A stretch of 16,149 nt of DNA. Source: Bacteroidetes bacterium ADurb.Bin302. GTDB lineage: Bacteria; Bacteroidota; Bacteroidia; Bacteroidales; Paludibacteraceae. A program made the position numbers and the translations under genes. Location of the stretch: contig MWBK01000236.1 of NCBI GenBank assembly GCA_002069025.1, positions 1 to 16,149 on the forward strand, in the 5' to 3' direction. Positions 7,399 through 15,429 of the stretch are shown piece by piece. Every line of letters begins with the position of its first letter. The stretch's first letter is position 1. The notes beneath the pieces were generated by a model, which ran no database searches, was not told the origin of the DNA, and was given only the letters and a program-made list of their open reading frames with translations.

Positions 7399-7704
7399 AT
7401 GAACCAAAAAATTAGAATCAAATTAAAATCTTACGATTACAATTTAGTAGATAAGTCAGCTGAAAAGATCGTAAAGACAGTAAAAGCAACAGGAGCTGTA
7501 GTTAGCGGTCCAATTCCTCTACCAACTCATAAACGTATATTTACTGTTAACCGTTCAACATTCGTCAATAAGAAGTCTCGCGAACAATTTCAATTGTTTT
7601 CGTACAAACGCTTAATTGACATCTATAGCTCTACAGCTAAAACTGTTGATGCATTGATGAAACTTGAATTACCTAGTGGAGTAGGTGTTGAAATAAAAGT
7701 ATAA
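7399..7704 (+). CDS. rpsJ: 30S ribosomal protein S10 (NusE)
   Basis: S10 is part of the 30S head and also pairs with NusB and NusG in transcription antitermination. The 101-residue protein carries the core [20 protein letters not shown] (5-24), [18 protein letters not shown] (36-53) that includes the start of the ribosome-embedded loop, and [21 protein letters not shown] near the C-terminus. Length matches the 103-residue E. coli protein. It opens the S10 part of the cluster, downstream of the fusA hairpin, with rplC 32 bases further on. The ATG is preceded by A/T-rich sequence and no Shine-Dalgarno motif. Confidence 0.98.
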   Translation: MNQKIRIKLKSYDYNLVDKSAEKIVKTVKATGAVVSGPIPLPTHKRIFTVNRSTFVNKKSREQFQLFSYKRLIDIYSSTAKTVDALMKLELPSGVGVEIKV

Positions 7705-7736
7705 AAGATAGTAGTATTACATTAATAATAATTGAA

Positions 7737-8354
7737 ATGCCAGGATTAATAGGAAAAAAAATCGGAATGACTTCCGTTTTCAGTGCTGATGGAAAAAATA
7801 TTCCATGCACTGTTATCGAAGCTGGTCCTTGTGTTGTTACGCAGATCAAAACCGTTGAAATAGACGGTTATGAAGCAGTTCAATTAGGTTTCGCAGAAAA
7901 GAAAGAAAAAAACGTAACGAAACCTGAAGCCGGACTTTTCAAAAAAGCAGGCGTAGCACCTCAATACCACTTGGTTGAGTTCAAAGGATTTGAAGAAAGC
8001 TTCAAATTAGGTGATGTTATTACCGTAGATATGTTCGCAGATGCACTGTGGGCTGATGTAATCGGAACATCAAAAGGTAAAGGATTTCAAGGTGTTGTAA
8101 AACGTCACGGCTTCGGTGGTGTCGGTCAAGCAACACATGGTCAGCACAACCGCTTACGTGCTCCAGGTTCTGTAGGTGCTTGTTCATACCCTGCAAAGGT
8201 ATTTAAAGGCATGCGCATGGCTGGACGTATGGGTGGAGATCGTGTTACTGCCCAAAATCTTGAGATATTAAAGATTATCCCAGAAAATAATTTGATTTTA
8301 ATCAAAGGTTCTGTCCCGGGAGCGAAAGGTTCAATCGTAATAGTGAATAAATAA
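7737..8354 (+). CDS. rplC: 50S ribosomal protein L3
   Basis: L3 is an early 23S rRNA binder whose extended loop approaches the peptidyl-transferase centre. The 205 residues include the N-terminal [12 protein letters not shown], the basic [17 protein letters not shown] (about 110-126), then [15 protein letters not shown] and [18 protein letters not shown]. Compared with E. coli, the stretch holding the PrmB-methylated Gln (GQNQTP) reads GACSYP, so that glutamine appears to be absent; this alignment is by eye. The stop TAA (8352-8354) overlaps the rplD ATG by one base, favouring translational coupling of L3 and L4. Confidence 0.98.
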   Translation: MPGLIGKKIGMTSVFSADGKNIPCTVIEAGPCVVTQIKTVEIDGYEAVQLGFAEKKEKNVTKPEAGLFKKAGVAPQYHLVEFKGFEESFKLGDVITVDMFADALWADVIGTSKGKGFQGVVKRHGFGGVGQATHGQHNRLRAPGSVGACSYPAKVFKGMRMAGRMGGDRVTAQNLEILKIIPENNLILIKGSVPGAKGSIVIVNK

Positions 8355-8983
8355 TGGAACTGAGTATATATAACATTCAAGGAAAAGAAACTGGAAGGAA
8401 AATCGTTTTAGACGAATCCATTTTCGGTGTCGAACCCAATGACCATGCTATTTATTTAGCTGTAAAGCAATATATGGCAAATAAGCGTCAGGGTACCCAC
8501 AAGTCAAAAGAAAGAAGCGAAGTTTCGGGTAGTACCCGTAAATTGGGTAGACAAAAAGGCGGCGGCGGCGCTCGTCCTGGTGATATTAATTCACCGGTAC
8601 GTGTAGGTGGCGGTCGTGTATTTGGTCCAACTCCTCGTGATTATAGCTTCAAGTTAAATAAGAAATTGAAACAATTGGCACGCAAGTCAGCTTTGTCATA
8701 TAAGGCAAAAGATAATGGTTTGACAATTGTTGAAGATTTTACATTTGATGCACCTAAAACCAAAAATTTCACCACTTTATTGAATAATTTCAATCTTGCT
8801 GGTAAAAAATCAATTTTGGTTTTATCAGAACCAAATAAAAACGTATATTTGTCGGCTCGTAATTTAGAGTCTTCGGAAGTGCTAATTTCTTCTGAATTAA
8901 ACACATATAAGATTCTTGATGCTAACAATATAGTATTAACTGAGAAAGCACTTGCAGGATTGGTTGAAACTTTTAACGCTTAA
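8354..8983 (+). CDS. rplD: 50S ribosomal protein L4
   Basis: L4 lines the peptide exit tunnel through a long basic loop. In this 209-residue protein the loop spans roughly 44-93 and contains [17 protein letters not shown], the glycine-rich [12 protein letters not shown] (65-76) and [29 protein letters not shown] opens the second globular half. In E. coli L4 also represses its own S10 operon; whether it does so here cannot be read from the sequence. Its start overlaps the rplC stop, and its own stop codon abuts the Shine-Dalgarno motif of rplW. Confidence 0.98.
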   Translation: MELSIYNIQGKETGRKIVLDESIFGVEPNDHAIYLAVKQYMANKRQGTHKSKERSEVSGSTRKLGRQKGGGGARPGDINSPVRVGGGRVFGPTPRDYSFKLNKKLKQLARKSALSYKAKDNGLTIVEDFTFDAPKTKNFTTLLNNFNLAGKKSILVLSEPNKNVYLSARNLESSEVLISSELNTYKILDANNIVLTEKALAGLVETFNA

Positions 8984-8989
8984 GAGGAG
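8984..8989 (+). promoter_or_regulatory. Shine-Dalgarno sequence of rplW
   Basis: GAGGAG begins directly after the rplD stop and ends eight bases before the rplW ATG at 8998. Most genes in this operon have no such motif, so it is unusual in context. Confidence 0.6.
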
Positions 8990-8997
8990 AATAAAGA

Positions 8998-9288
8998 ATG
9001 GAAATCATTATCAAACCGATAGTTACGGAAAAAGCGACAGGATTAACAGAAAAGCAAGGTAAATATGCTTTTAGAGTTGTTAAAAGCGCTGACAAGAAGA
9101 AAATCAAGGCTGCTATTGAGTCAACATATAACGTAACAGTTGTAGATGTTGATACAGCAGTATGCAAAGGGAAAGTAAAAAGTCGTTACACTAAAGCCGG
9201 TATGTTAGTTGGAAAAACTTCTGACTATAAGAAAGCAGTAGTGACTTTGAAAAAGGGAGACTCAATCGATTTTTATAGCAATATTTAA
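8998..9288 (+). CDS. rplW: 50S ribosomal protein L23
   Basis: L23 sits at the tunnel exit and is the docking point for signal recognition particle and trigger factor in other bacteria. The 96-residue protein has the family opening IIKPIVTEKAT (3-13), then KYAFRVVKSADKKKIKAAIE (21-40) and the motif YNVTVVDVDTAVCKGK, followed by the basic KSRYTKAG hairpin and VTLKKGDSIDFY at the end. It is one of only three genes here with a good Shine-Dalgarno motif. rplB follows after nine bases. Confidence 0.97.
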   Translation: MEIIIKPIVTEKATGLTEKQGKYAFRVVKSADKKKIKAAIESTYNVTVVDVDTAVCKGKVKSRYTKAGMLVGKTSDYKKAVVTLKKGDSIDFYSNI

Positions 9289-9297
9289 GAATAAAAA

Positions 9298-10122
9298 ATG
9301 GCTGTACGTAAATTCAACCCCACAACGCCGGGGCAGAGACACAAGATTATTGGAACATTCGAAACAATTACCGAATCTGTTCCAGAAAAGTCTCTTGTAT
9401 TCGGAAAAACCAAAAGCGGTGGTCGCAACAACACTGGAAAGATGACCATGCGCTACATTGGTGGCGGACACAAGAGAAAATTTAGAGTAATTGACTTCAA
9501 GAGGGAGAAAGACGCAATCCCAGCAATAGTTAAGACAATTGAATACGATCCGAATCGTTCGGCACGTATCGCTTTGTTGTTTTATGCTGATGGTGAAAAA
9601 CGTTATATTTTAGCTCCAAACGGTCTAGAAGTAGGTCAAACACTACTATCTGGTGAAAAAGCCGCTCCTGAAGTAGGCAATACCTTACCGTTGCAAAATA
9701 TTCCGCTCGGTACGGTTATTCACAATATTGAGTTAATTCCTGGCCAAGGCGCATTATTGGTGCGTTCTGCCGGTACTTTTGCTCAATTGACGTCGCGCGA
9801 AGGTAAATATGCCACTGTAAAATTGCCTTCAGGTGAAACGCGAATGATTTTATGTGCATGTAAAGCTACTGTAGGTGTAGTAGGTAATTCTGATCACGCT
9901 TTGGAACAATCAGGAAAAGCAGGACGCTCTCGTTGGTTAGGTCGTCGTCCTAGAAACCGCGGCGTTGTAATGAATCCTGTTGATCACCCAATGGGTGGTG
10001 GTGAAGGTAGAGCTTCAGGTGGTCATCCAAGATCTCGTAAAGGTCTGTTGGCTAAAGGTTATAAGACCCGTACTCCTAAGAAGGCCTCGAATAAGTATAT
10101 TATCGAAAGAAAAAAGAACTAG
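9298..10122 (+). CDS. rplB: 50S ribosomal protein L2
   Basis: L2 is a universally conserved 23S rRNA-binding protein needed for subunit joining and peptidyl-transferase activity. The 274-residue chain contains the hallmark [17 protein letters not shown] with D229-H230, equivalent (allowing for the Met) to the functionally important E. coli His229. The next conserved His of the E. coli motif (DHPHGGG) is Met232 here; from memory this is normal for Bacteroidota. The upstream blocks [21 protein letters not shown] and [20 protein letters not shown] and the basic tail [18 protein letters not shown] also fit. The start follows an A-rich stretch without a Shine-Dalgarno motif. Confidence 0.98.
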   Translation: MAVRKFNPTTPGQRHKIIGTFETITESVPEKSLVFGKTKSGGRNNTGKMTMRYIGGGHKRKFRVIDFKREKDAIPAIVKTIEYDPNRSARIALLFYADGEKRYILAPNGLEVGQTLLSGEKAAPEVGNTLPLQNIPLGTVIHNIELIPGQGALLVRSAGTFAQLTSREGKYATVKLPSGETRMILCACKATVGVVGNSDHALEQSGKAGRSRWLGRRPRNRGVVMNPVDHPMGGGEGRASGGHPRSRKGLLAKGYKTRTPKKASNKYIIERKKN

Positions 10123-10147
10123 TAACCAGATTTAATTAGAGAATAAT

Positions 10148-10411
10148 ATGAGTCGTTCATTAAAAAAAGGACCTTTCATTAGCGTAAAACTTGAAAAAAA
10201 GGTAGTCGCTATGAATGAGGCAAATAAAAAATCCGTAATTAAAACATGGTCTAGAGCTTCGATGATATCTCCTGATTTTGTAGGTCATACTATTGCAGTA
10301 CATAACGGAAATAAATTTATTCCTGTATATGTAACTGAAAATATGGTAGGTCACAAGTTAGGTGAATTCGCTCCTACTCGTACGTTTAGAGGCCATAGTG
10401 GAAACAGATAA
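10148..10411 (+). CDS. rpsS: 30S ribosomal protein S19
   Basis: S19 binds S13 in the 30S head and contacts the intersubunit bridges. The 87 residues match the family from [11 protein letters not shown] at the start through [23 protein letters not shown] (about 33-55) to [20 protein letters not shown]. The length is near the usual 90. The gene lies 25 bases after rplB and 15 before rplV. No unusual features were noticed. Confidence 0.98.
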   Translation: MSRSLKKGPFISVKLEKKVVAMNEANKKSVIKTWSRASMISPDFVGHTIAVHNGNKFIPVYVTENMVGHKLGEFAPTRTFRGHSGNR

Positions 10412-10426
10412 TAAAAAGATTATAAT

Positions 10427-10837
10427 ATGGGTGTAAGAAAAAGAAAAACAGCAGAAGAGAGCAAGGCGAGCAAAAAATCGCTTTACTATGCGAAGCTCAA
10501 CGATGTGCCAACATCTCCCCGTAAAATGCGTTTAGTCGCAGATATGATTCGTGGTGTAGAGGTTAGAAAGGCATTAGGTATGTTGAAGTTCTCCACAAAA
10601 GAGGCTGCAGGACGTATGGAAAAACTCCTTCGTTCGGCTATAGCTAATTGGGAACAAAAAACCGAACAAAAAGCAGAAAACGGCAATCTTGTAGTAAGTG
10701 CCGTATACGTTGACTCGGGCAAAACTTTAAAGAGATTGCGTCCAGCTCCTCAAGGTAGAGGATATCGTATCCGTAAACGTTCGAACCACGTGACAATTTG
10801 TGTTGATAGTGTGAATAATAACGATACTAAAAATTAA
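10427..10837 (+). CDS. rplV: 50S ribosomal protein L22
   Basis: L22 extends a long hairpin to the constriction of the exit tunnel, where macrolides bind. The core [18 protein letters not shown] (about 26-43) aligns with the E. coli start region, so this 136-residue protein has an N-terminal extension of about 20 residues rich in Lys, Glu and Ser ([19 protein letters not shown]). The hairpin is seen in [20 protein letters not shown], followed by SNHVTICV. An internal ATG is not favoured, because the extension continues in frame and starts just after rpsS. rpsC follows seven bases downstream. Confidence 0.97.
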   Translation: MGVRKRKTAEESKASKKSLYYAKLNDVPTSPRKMRLVADMIRGVEVRKALGMLKFSTKEAAGRMEKLLRSAIANWEQKTEQKAENGNLVVSAVYVDSGKTLKRLRPAPQGRGYRIRKRSNHVTICVDSVNNNDTKN

Positions 10838-10844
10838 TGTTGGT

Positions 10845-11582
10845 ATGGGACAGAAAGTAAATCCGATTAGCAACCGTTTAGGAATCATCAAAGGTTGGGA
10901 CTCAAACTGGATAAAAGAGAACAAGAATTTTGGTGATACTATATTGGAAGACTATAAATTAAGAAAGTATTTGGATGCACGTCTTTCCAAGGCCAGCATT
11001 TCCCGTATTATTATTGAACGTACTTTGAAACTTATTACAATAACAGTTTGCACAGCCCGTCCCGGTATGATTATTGGTAAAGGTGGTCAAGAAGTTGATA
11101 AGTTGAAAGAGGAGCTTAAGAAAATTACCGATAAAGATGTTCAAATTAACATCTATGAAATCAAAAAGCCTGATTTGGATGCTGTTATAGTATCAAACAA
11201 TGTGGCTCGTCAGATTGAAGGTAAAGTAGCATATCGTCGTGCAGTTAAAACAGCCATTGCTTCAACAATGCGTTTAGGTGCAGAAGGTATTAAAGTTCAA
11301 GTATCCGGTCGTTTGAACGGAGCAGAAATGGCTCGTTCAGAAATGTATAAAGAAGGTCGTACACCTCTTCATACTTTCCGTGCTGACATTGATTATGCTC
11401 ATAGCGAAGCACTAACTAAAGTTGGCTTGATTGGTGTGAAAGTTTGGATATGCCGTGGAGAAGTTTATGGCAAAAAGGATTTAACTCCTCAATATGCAGC
11501 TTCTAAAGAAAGTGGCCGTCCTTCAATGGGTGGAAATCGCAACGAAGTTGGAAAGGGCGGTTTCAAAAAGAAAAGAAAATAA
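10845..11582 (+). CDS. rpsC: 30S ribosomal protein S3
   Basis: S3 forms part of the mRNA entry channel and its helicase activity. The 245-residue protein begins [18 protein letters not shown], has a type II KH domain with the RNA-binding GKGG at 78-81 (in [15 protein letters not shown]), and a C-terminal domain with [21 protein letters not shown] and [14 protein letters not shown] basic tail (GGFKKKRK) closes it. All expected blocks are present and the length is close to the 233-residue E. coli protein. rplP follows after 22 bases. Confidence 0.98.
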   Translation: MGQKVNPISNRLGIIKGWDSNWIKENKNFGDTILEDYKLRKYLDARLSKASISRIIIERTLKLITITVCTARPGMIIGKGGQEVDKLKEELKKITDKDVQINIYEIKKPDLDAVIVSNNVARQIEGKVAYRRAVKTAIASTMRLGAEGIKVQVSGRLNGAEMARSEMYKEGRTPLHTFRADIDYAHSEALTKVGLIGVKVWICRGEVYGKKDLTPQYAASKESGRPSMGGNRNEVGKGGFKKKRK

Positions 11583-11604
11583 TTAATAAGTTTATTTTAG
11601 CACT

Positions 11605-12039
11605 ATGTTACAACCAAAAAAGACAAAGTTTAGAAGGCATCAGAAAGGTCACTTGAAAGGAAACGCTCAACGTGGCACTCAATTGGCTTTCGGATCTTTT
11701 GGAATAAAAACCCTGCAAACTAAGTGGATTACAGGGCGTCAGATAGAAGCTGCCCGTGTTGCCATAACACGTTATATGCAACGTCAAGGTCAGGTTTGGG
11801 TTCGTATTTTCCCTGATAAGGTTAAGACTGCCAAACCGGCTGATACACGTCAAGGAAAAGGTAAAGGTAATCCAGAAGGATTCGTTGCTCCTGTAACTCC
11901 GGGTAGAATGTTATTCGAAGTAGAAGGCGTTCCTTTTGAAATTGCAAAAGAAGCATTAAGACTAGGAGCTCAAAAACTTCCAGTTACGACTAAGTTCGTT
12001 ACAAGAAACGATTACGATTTTGAAACCGAAAACGCGTAA
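11605..12039 (+). CDS. rplP: 50S ribosomal protein L16
   Basis: L16 lies near the A-site tRNA elbow and is needed for late 50S maturation. The 144 residues include [19 protein letters not shown] at the start, [23 protein letters not shown] (about 30-52), [27 protein letters not shown] and the C-terminal [17 protein letters not shown]. The size is slightly above the 136-residue E. coli form. It is followed five bases later by rpmC. Confidence 0.98.
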   Translation: MLQPKKTKFRRHQKGHLKGNAQRGTQLAFGSFGIKTLQTKWITGRQIEAARVAITRYMQRQGQVWVRIFPDKVKTAKPADTRQGKGKGNPEGFVAPVTPGRMLFEVEGVPFEIAKEALRLGAQKLPVTTKFVTRNDYDFETENA

Positions 12040-12044
12040 ATAGT

Positions 12045-12245
12045 ATGAAAAACTCAGAAATAAAAGAATTAACCGACAAAGAGATTCTCGAAAAAATCGA
12101 GACTGAAAAGGGTGCTCTGTCTAAATTGAAACTAAGTCATACTATTTCTCCATTGGATAATCCGAATCAAATTCGTGAAGCGCGCAAAACCGTAGCTCGC
12201 CTTAAGACGGAGTTGACAAAAAGAGAAATGAATAAACAAAAATAA
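12045..12245 (+). CDS. rpmC: 50S ribosomal protein L29
   Basis: L29 is a small helical protein at the tunnel exit beside L23. The 66-residue product fits the family: [18 protein letters not shown] as the first helix, then [31 protein letters not shown], where the conserved turn and second helix of L29 are clear. It is only five bases after rplP and eleven before rpsQ, with no Shine-Dalgarno motif, so it probably depends on coupling to its neighbours. Confidence 0.97.
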   Translation: MKNSEIKELTDKEILEKIETEKGALSKLKLSHTISPLDNPNQIREARKTVARLKTELTKREMNKQK

Positions 12246-12256
12246 ACAGCCCGGTT

Positions 12257-12508
12257 ATGAGAAATCTAAGAAAAGAAAGACAAGGCATAGTTTCTAGCGA
12301 CAAGATGGATAAAACGGTTACCGTATCTATTGAGTGGAAGGAAAAACACCCTATCTATGGCAAATTTGTCAGCAAGACAAAAAAATATCATGCCCATGAC
12401 GAGAAGAACGAGTGTCATATCGGTGATACGGTGAGAATTATGGAAACACGTCCTTTGAGCAAGTTCAAAAGATGGAGAGTAGTTGAAATAGTCGAAAAAG
12501 CGAAATAG
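12257..12508 (+). CDS. rpsQ: 30S ribosomal protein S17
   Basis: S17 binds the 5' domain of 16S rRNA early in 30S assembly. The 83 residues show the OB-fold pattern [19 protein letters not shown] (5-23), [19 protein letters not shown] (about 31-49) and [24 protein letters not shown]. Length is normal (about 84). Only one base separates its stop from the rplN ATG. In E. coli this is where the S10 and spc operons divide; here there is no room for a promoter, which shows the clusters are fused. Confidence 0.98.
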   Translation: MRNLRKERQGIVSSDKMDKTVTVSIEWKEKHPIYGKFVSKTKKYHAHDEKNECHIGDTVRIMETRPLSKFKRWRVVEIVEKAK

Positions 12509-12509
12509 T

Positions 12510-12875
12510 ATGATACAACAAGAATCAAGATTGGCAGTAGCCGATAATAGTGGTGCAAAAGAAGTATTATGCATCCGTGTATTAGGCGGTACAGGCAAAC
12601 GTTATGCTACAGTGGGGGATGTCATTGTTGTTGCGGTTAAATCCGTAATTCCCTCAAGTGATACAAAAAAAGGATCAGTGTCAAAGGCAATTGTAGTCCG
12701 CACTAAAAAAGAAATAAGACGCGCTGATGGATCATATATTCGTTTCGACGACAATGCATGTGTCCTTTTAACAGGCGCAGGTGAAATGAGAGGCAGCCGT
12801 ATATTTGGGCCTGTAGCAAGAGAATTGCGTGCGTCAAATATGAAAATTGTTTCTTTAGCACCTGAAGTACTTTAA
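12510..12875 (+). CDS. rplN: 50S ribosomal protein L14
   Basis: L14 forms intersubunit bridges and is the docking site of the silencing factor RsfS. The 121-residue chain is typical: [27 protein letters not shown] (1-27), [49 protein letters not shown] and the C-terminal [13 protein letters not shown]. It opens the spc part of the cluster with no separate promoter. rplX follows after 21 bases. Confidence 0.98.
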   Translation: MIQQESRLAVADNSGAKEVLCIRVLGGTGKRYATVGDVIVVAVKSVIPSSDTKKGSVSKAIVVRTKKEIRRADGSYIRFDDNACVLLTGAGEMRGSRIFGPVARELRASNMKIVSLAPEVL

Positions 12876-12896
12876 TTTTCGAAATCTAATAGAAAG

Positions 12897-13211
12897 ATGA
12901 GTAAATTACACATAAAAAAGGGTGACACCGTTTACATTAATTCCGGTGACGACAAAGGAACCGTAGGTCGCGTATTAGAAGTCTTAACAGATAAACAACG
13001 CGCAATTGTGGAAGGTGCAAATATGGTATCAAAGCATACCAAGCCCAATGCAAAAAGTCCACAAGGTGGCATCGTGAAAAAAGAAGCCTCTATTCACATT
13101 TCAAATCTTAATCCGGTAGGAAAAGATAACAAACCGACTCGTGTCGGCAGAAAATTAGTGAATGGAAAGTTAGTCCGTTATGCTAAAAAAACAGGGGAGG
13201 AAATTAAATAA
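12897..13211 (+). CDS. rplX: 50S ribosomal protein L24
   Basis: L24 initiates 50S assembly by binding the 5' end of 23S rRNA. The 104-residue protein has the N-terminal KOW motif (about 5-32, [24 protein letters not shown]) and the family block [32 protein letters not shown]. Its last codons, GGG GAG GAA, form a Shine-Dalgarno sequence for rplE, and its TAA (13209-13211) overlaps the rplE start by one base. Confidence 0.98.
   Translation: MSKLHIKKGDTVYINSGDDKGTVGRVLEVLTDKQRAIVEGANMVSKHTKPNAKSPQGGIVKKEASIHISNLNPVGKDNKPTRVGRKLVNGKLVRYAKKTGEEIK
13194..13200 (+). promoter_or_regulatory. Shine-Dalgarno sequence of rplE, inside rplX
   Basis: GGGGAGG lies in the last codons of rplX and ends ten bases before the rplE ATG at 13211. 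The spacing is slightly long. Together with the TAATG overlap it provides two routes for starting L5 synthesis. Confidence 0.5.
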
Positions 13212-13738
13212 TGAATACCGCCAGTTTAAAAAAAGATTATACGGAACGTATTGCTCCAGCTTTAAAGAAGGAATTTGGTTATAAATCATGTATGCAAGTT
13301 CCTGTTTTGGAGAAGATCGTTTTGAATCAAGGTTTAGGAGCTGCTGTTGCAGATAAGAAAATTATCGAAGTTGCATTGTCAGAAATGACAACAATCGCAG
13401 GTCAAAAAGCTGTTCCAACATATTCTAACTTCAAATTGCGTAAAAAAATGCCAATTGGAGTATGTGTTACATTGCGCCGTGACTATATGTACGAATTCTT
13501 AGAGAAATTAGTACGTGTTGCATTGCCACGTATCCGTGACTTCAAAGGAATCAACAGCAAATTGGACGGAAGAGGTAATTACACCTTGGGAATTCAAGAA
13601 CAAATCATTTTTCCTGAAATTAATATAGATTCTATATCGAAAATATCAGGTATGAATATTACCTTTGTGACCTCAGCAAAAACGGATGAAGAAGCGTTCG
13701 CTTTGTTGAAGGAATTTGGTTTACCTTTCAAAAAATAA
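13211..13738 (+). CDS. rplE: 50S ribosomal protein L5
   Basis: L5 binds 5S rRNA and forms a bridge to S13. The 175 residues carry the family blocks [21 protein letters not shown] (6-26), [14 protein letters not shown] (about 30-43), [26 protein letters not shown] (about 68-93), the region PRIRDFKGI, then [16 protein letters not shown]. The start is fixed by the overlap with rplX and by the purine-rich GGGGAGG ten bases upstream. Length is close to the E. coli 179. rpsN follows eight bases later. Confidence 0.98.
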   Translation: MNTASLKKDYTERIAPALKKEFGYKSCMQVPVLEKIVLNQGLGAAVADKKIIEVALSEMTTIAGQKAVPTYSNFKLRKKMPIGVCVTLRRDYMYEFLEKLVRVALPRIRDFKGINSKLDGRGNYTLGIQEQIIFPEINIDSISKISGMNITFVTSAKTDEEAFALLKEFGLPFKK

Positions 13739-13746
13739 AAGAAGAT

Positions 13747-14016
13747 ATGGCAAAAGAGTCAATGAAAGCCCGTGAGGTTAAGAGAGCTAAATTGGTGGCC
13801 AAATATGCCGCTAAAAGAGAGCAATTAAAGGCAGAAGGAAATTACGAAGCATTGCAAAGCATTCCTCGTAACGCTTCTCCTGTTAGATTGCATAATCGTT
13901 GCAAATTAACCGGACGTCCGAAAGGATATATTCGCGTATTTGGACTTTCGCGTATTCAATTCCGTGAAATGGCCTCTAAAGGTCTTATCCCGGGAGTGAA
14001 GAAAGCGAGTTGGTAA
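13747..14016 (+). CDS. rpsN: 30S ribosomal protein S14, zinc-independent type
   Basis: S14 is a late-binding protein of the 30S head. At 89 residues it is the long, zinc-independent (C-minus) form: the CxxC pairs of the short zinc form are absent and only one cysteine remains (in [12 protein letters not shown]). Other blocks are [13 protein letters not shown] at the start, [13 protein letters not shown] in the middle and [25 protein letters not shown] at the end. It is followed by a 69-base gap, wide for this operon, which contains a GC-rich hairpin. Confidence 0.98.
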   Translation: MAKESMKAREVKRAKLVAKYAAKREQLKAEGNYEALQSIPRNASPVRLHNRCKLTGRPKGYIRVFGLSRIQFREMASKGLIPGVKKASW

Positions 14017-14050
14017 TAAATACTAAAGAGATTTTTATAACTAAATATTG

Positions 14051-14065
14051 TCCGGGAAGGCCGGA
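14051..14065 (+). promoter_or_regulatory. GC-rich hairpin upstream of rpsH
   Basis: TCCGG (14051-14055) and CCGGA (14061-14065) form a five-pair GC-rich stem over a GAAGG loop, standing out in an A/T-rich gap. It lies 20 bases before the rpsH ATG. S8 regulates the spc operon in E. coli by binding mRNA, although at a different place (start of rplE), so an analogous site here is only a hypothesis. Confidence 0.45.
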
Positions 14066-14085
14066 TTAATTTAATTTAAACAAAC

Positions 14086-14481
14086 ATGACAGATCCTATT
14101 GCAGATTATTTGACGCGCTTGCGCAATGCAATAAAAGCAAATCACCGTGTGGTTGAAGTGCCTGCGTCAAATTTAAAAAAAGAACTTACAAGGGTATTAT
14201 TCGAGCAAGGATATATCCTAAACTACAAGTTCCAAGAAGACGGACCTCAAGGTTCAATTAAAATTGCTTTGAAGTACGATCAAACAAACAAAGTTAACGC
14301 AATCAAAAAGTTAGAACGTGTATCTACGCCTGGTTTGCGTAAATATTCCAGTCATAAAGAGCTTCCGCGTGTACTTAATGGTTTGGGTGTTGCGATTATT
14401 TCCACCTCAAAAGGTGTAATGACTGATAAAGAAGCCCGTGAACAAAATGTTGGTGGTGAAGTATTATGTTACATTTATTAA
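14086..14481 (+). CDS. rpsH: 30S ribosomal protein S8
   Basis: S8 binds helix 21 of 16S rRNA and directs assembly of the central domain. The 131-residue protein begins [18 protein letters not shown] and has [23 protein letters not shown] (about 22-44), then [54 protein letters not shown], the classic RNA-binding C-terminal half. Size matches the E. coli 130. The ATG is preceded by A/T-rich sequence without a Shine-Dalgarno motif. The stop codon TAA overlaps an ATG that starts a seven-codon reading frame leading into rplF. Confidence 0.98.
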   Translation: MTDPIADYLTRLRNAIKANHRVVEVPASNLKKELTRVLFEQGYILNYKFQEDGPQGSIKIALKYDQTNKVNAIKKLERVSTPGLRKYSSHKELPRVLNGLGVAIISTSKGVMTDKEAREQNVGGEVLCYIY

Positions 14482-14504
14482 TGAGGAGGAAGTATTATGT
14501 CTAG
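14481..14504 (+). other. Possible seven-codon leader ORF coupling rpsH to rplF
   Basis: An ATG overlaps the rpsH stop (TAATG) and reads M-R-R-K-Y-Y-V before TAG at 14502-14504, five bases past the start of rplF in another frame. Codons 2 and 3 are AGG AGG, so the frame coincides with the Shine-Dalgarno motif of rplF. It may be chance; if translated, it would carry terminating ribosomes onto the rplF start. Confidence 0.2.
14484..14489 (+). promoter_or_regulatory. Consensus Shine-Dalgarno sequence of rplF
   Basis: AGGAGG lies seven bases before the rplF ATG at 14497, an ideal spacing. It is the strongest motif of its kind in the window. Confidence 0.7.
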
Positions 14505-15051
14505 AATCGGAAAATTACCTATCAACCTGCCGAAAGGCGTAACAGTAACAGTTACTGAAGATGAAGTAACAGTTAAAGGTCCAAAAGGTGAGTTGAAACA
14601 AAAAATAAATCCAGCTATCTCAATTAAAGTAGAAGATGGTGTAGTGTATATTTCTCGTCCTAATGATGAGAAGGAGAATAGAATGCAGCATGGTTTATAT
14701 CGCTCGCTTATTAATAATATGGTAGTTGGTGTATCTGAAGGTTATAAAAAAACATTGGAATTGGTTGGTGTAGGTTATCGTGCATCAAACAATGGTCAAG
14801 TTTTGGAATTGGCTTTGGGATATACTCACAACATTTTTATTAAATTAGCTTCTGAAATAAAACTTGAAACTAAGAACGAAAGAAATCAAAATCCATTAGT
14901 AATTTTGGAGTCTTGTGACAAACAATTGATAGGTCAAGTTTGTGCAAAGATTCGTTCATTTAGATTACCAGAACCTTACAAAGGCAAAGGTGTTAAGTTT
15001 GTCGGAGAGCAAATTCGCAGAAAAGCTGGTAAGTCAGCTGGTGCTAAATAA
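14497..15051 (+). CDS. rplF: 50S ribosomal protein L6
   Basis: L6 stabilises the sarcin-ricin region where translation factors bind. The 184 residues begin MSRIGKLPINLPKGVTV and include the first repeat VTVKGPKGELKQKI (about 24-37), then GVSEGYKKTLELVGVGYRA (about 78-96) and LALGYTHNI. The second half ends in RLPEPYKGKGVKFVGEQIRRKAGKS, the most conserved block of the family. Size is close to the E. coli 177. Unlike most neighbours it has a perfect Shine-Dalgarno sequence. rplR follows after 16 bases. Confidence 0.98.
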   Translation: MSRIGKLPINLPKGVTVTVTEDEVTVKGPKGELKQKINPAISIKVEDGVVYISRPNDEKENRMQHGLYRSLINNMVVGVSEGYKKTLELVGVGYRASNNGQVLELALGYTHNIFIKLASEIKLETKNERNQNPLVILESCDKQLIGQVCAKIRSFRLPEPYKGKGVKFVGEQIRRKAGKSAGAK

Positions 15052-15067
15052 TTAAATTTTAAGTGTC

Positions 15068-15424
15068 ATGACAGATAAAATAGCAAGAAGAATAAAGATT
15101 AAAGCTGGCGTGCGCGGCAAAATTAAGGGCACCTCAGTTAGGCCACGTATGTCTGTGTTTAGAAGTAACAGTCAAATCTACGTGCAAATAATTGACGATA
15201 CTGCAGTTGATGGTTCAGGAAAGACATTGCTGTCAGAATCTTCGGTTTCTATCAAAGATAAAATGACAAAAACCGAAAAGTCAGCTAAAGTTGGCGAGAT
15301 CATTGCAAAAAAGACACTAGCAACAGGTATTGATACCGTAGTGTTTGATAGAAATGGTTTCTTGTATCACGGAAGAGTTAAAGAATTAGCAGAAGCAGCA
15401 CGTAAAGCAGGACTCAAATTTTAA
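15068..15424 (+). CDS. rplR: 50S ribosomal protein L18
   Basis: L18 binds 5S rRNA together with L5 and carries it into the 50S central protuberance. The 118-residue protein shows the basic N-terminus [42 protein letters not shown] (about 25-44) and the C-terminal [28 protein letters not shown], a clear family signature. Length is near the E. coli 117. It is 16 bases after rplF and five before rpsE, without a Shine-Dalgarno motif. Confidence 0.98.
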   Translation: MTDKIARRIKIKAGVRGKIKGTSVRPRMSVFRSNSQIYVQIIDDTAVDGSGKTLLSESSVSIKDKMTKTEKSAKVGEIIAKKTLATGIDTVVFDRNGFLYHGRVKELAEAARKAGLKF

Positions 15425-15429
15425 GCATT

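Noticed and set aside
7988..8007. Perfect 8-bp hairpin in rplC (ATTTGAAG / CTTCAAAT)
   Set aside because: It arises from codons for the ordinary L3 sequence FEESFK; with this length and loop it can easily be chance.
12086..12102. TCTCGA-AAAAA-TCGAGA hairpin in rpmC
   Set aside because: A six-pair stem formed by the repetitive Ile-Leu-Glu-Lys-Ile-Glu codons of the L29 helix; probably coincidental.
12266..12598. 110-codon open frame on the minus strand over rpsQ/rplN
   Set aside because: It is antisense to two certain ribosomal genes and its translation shows no recognisable family; open antisense frames are common opposite biased codon use.
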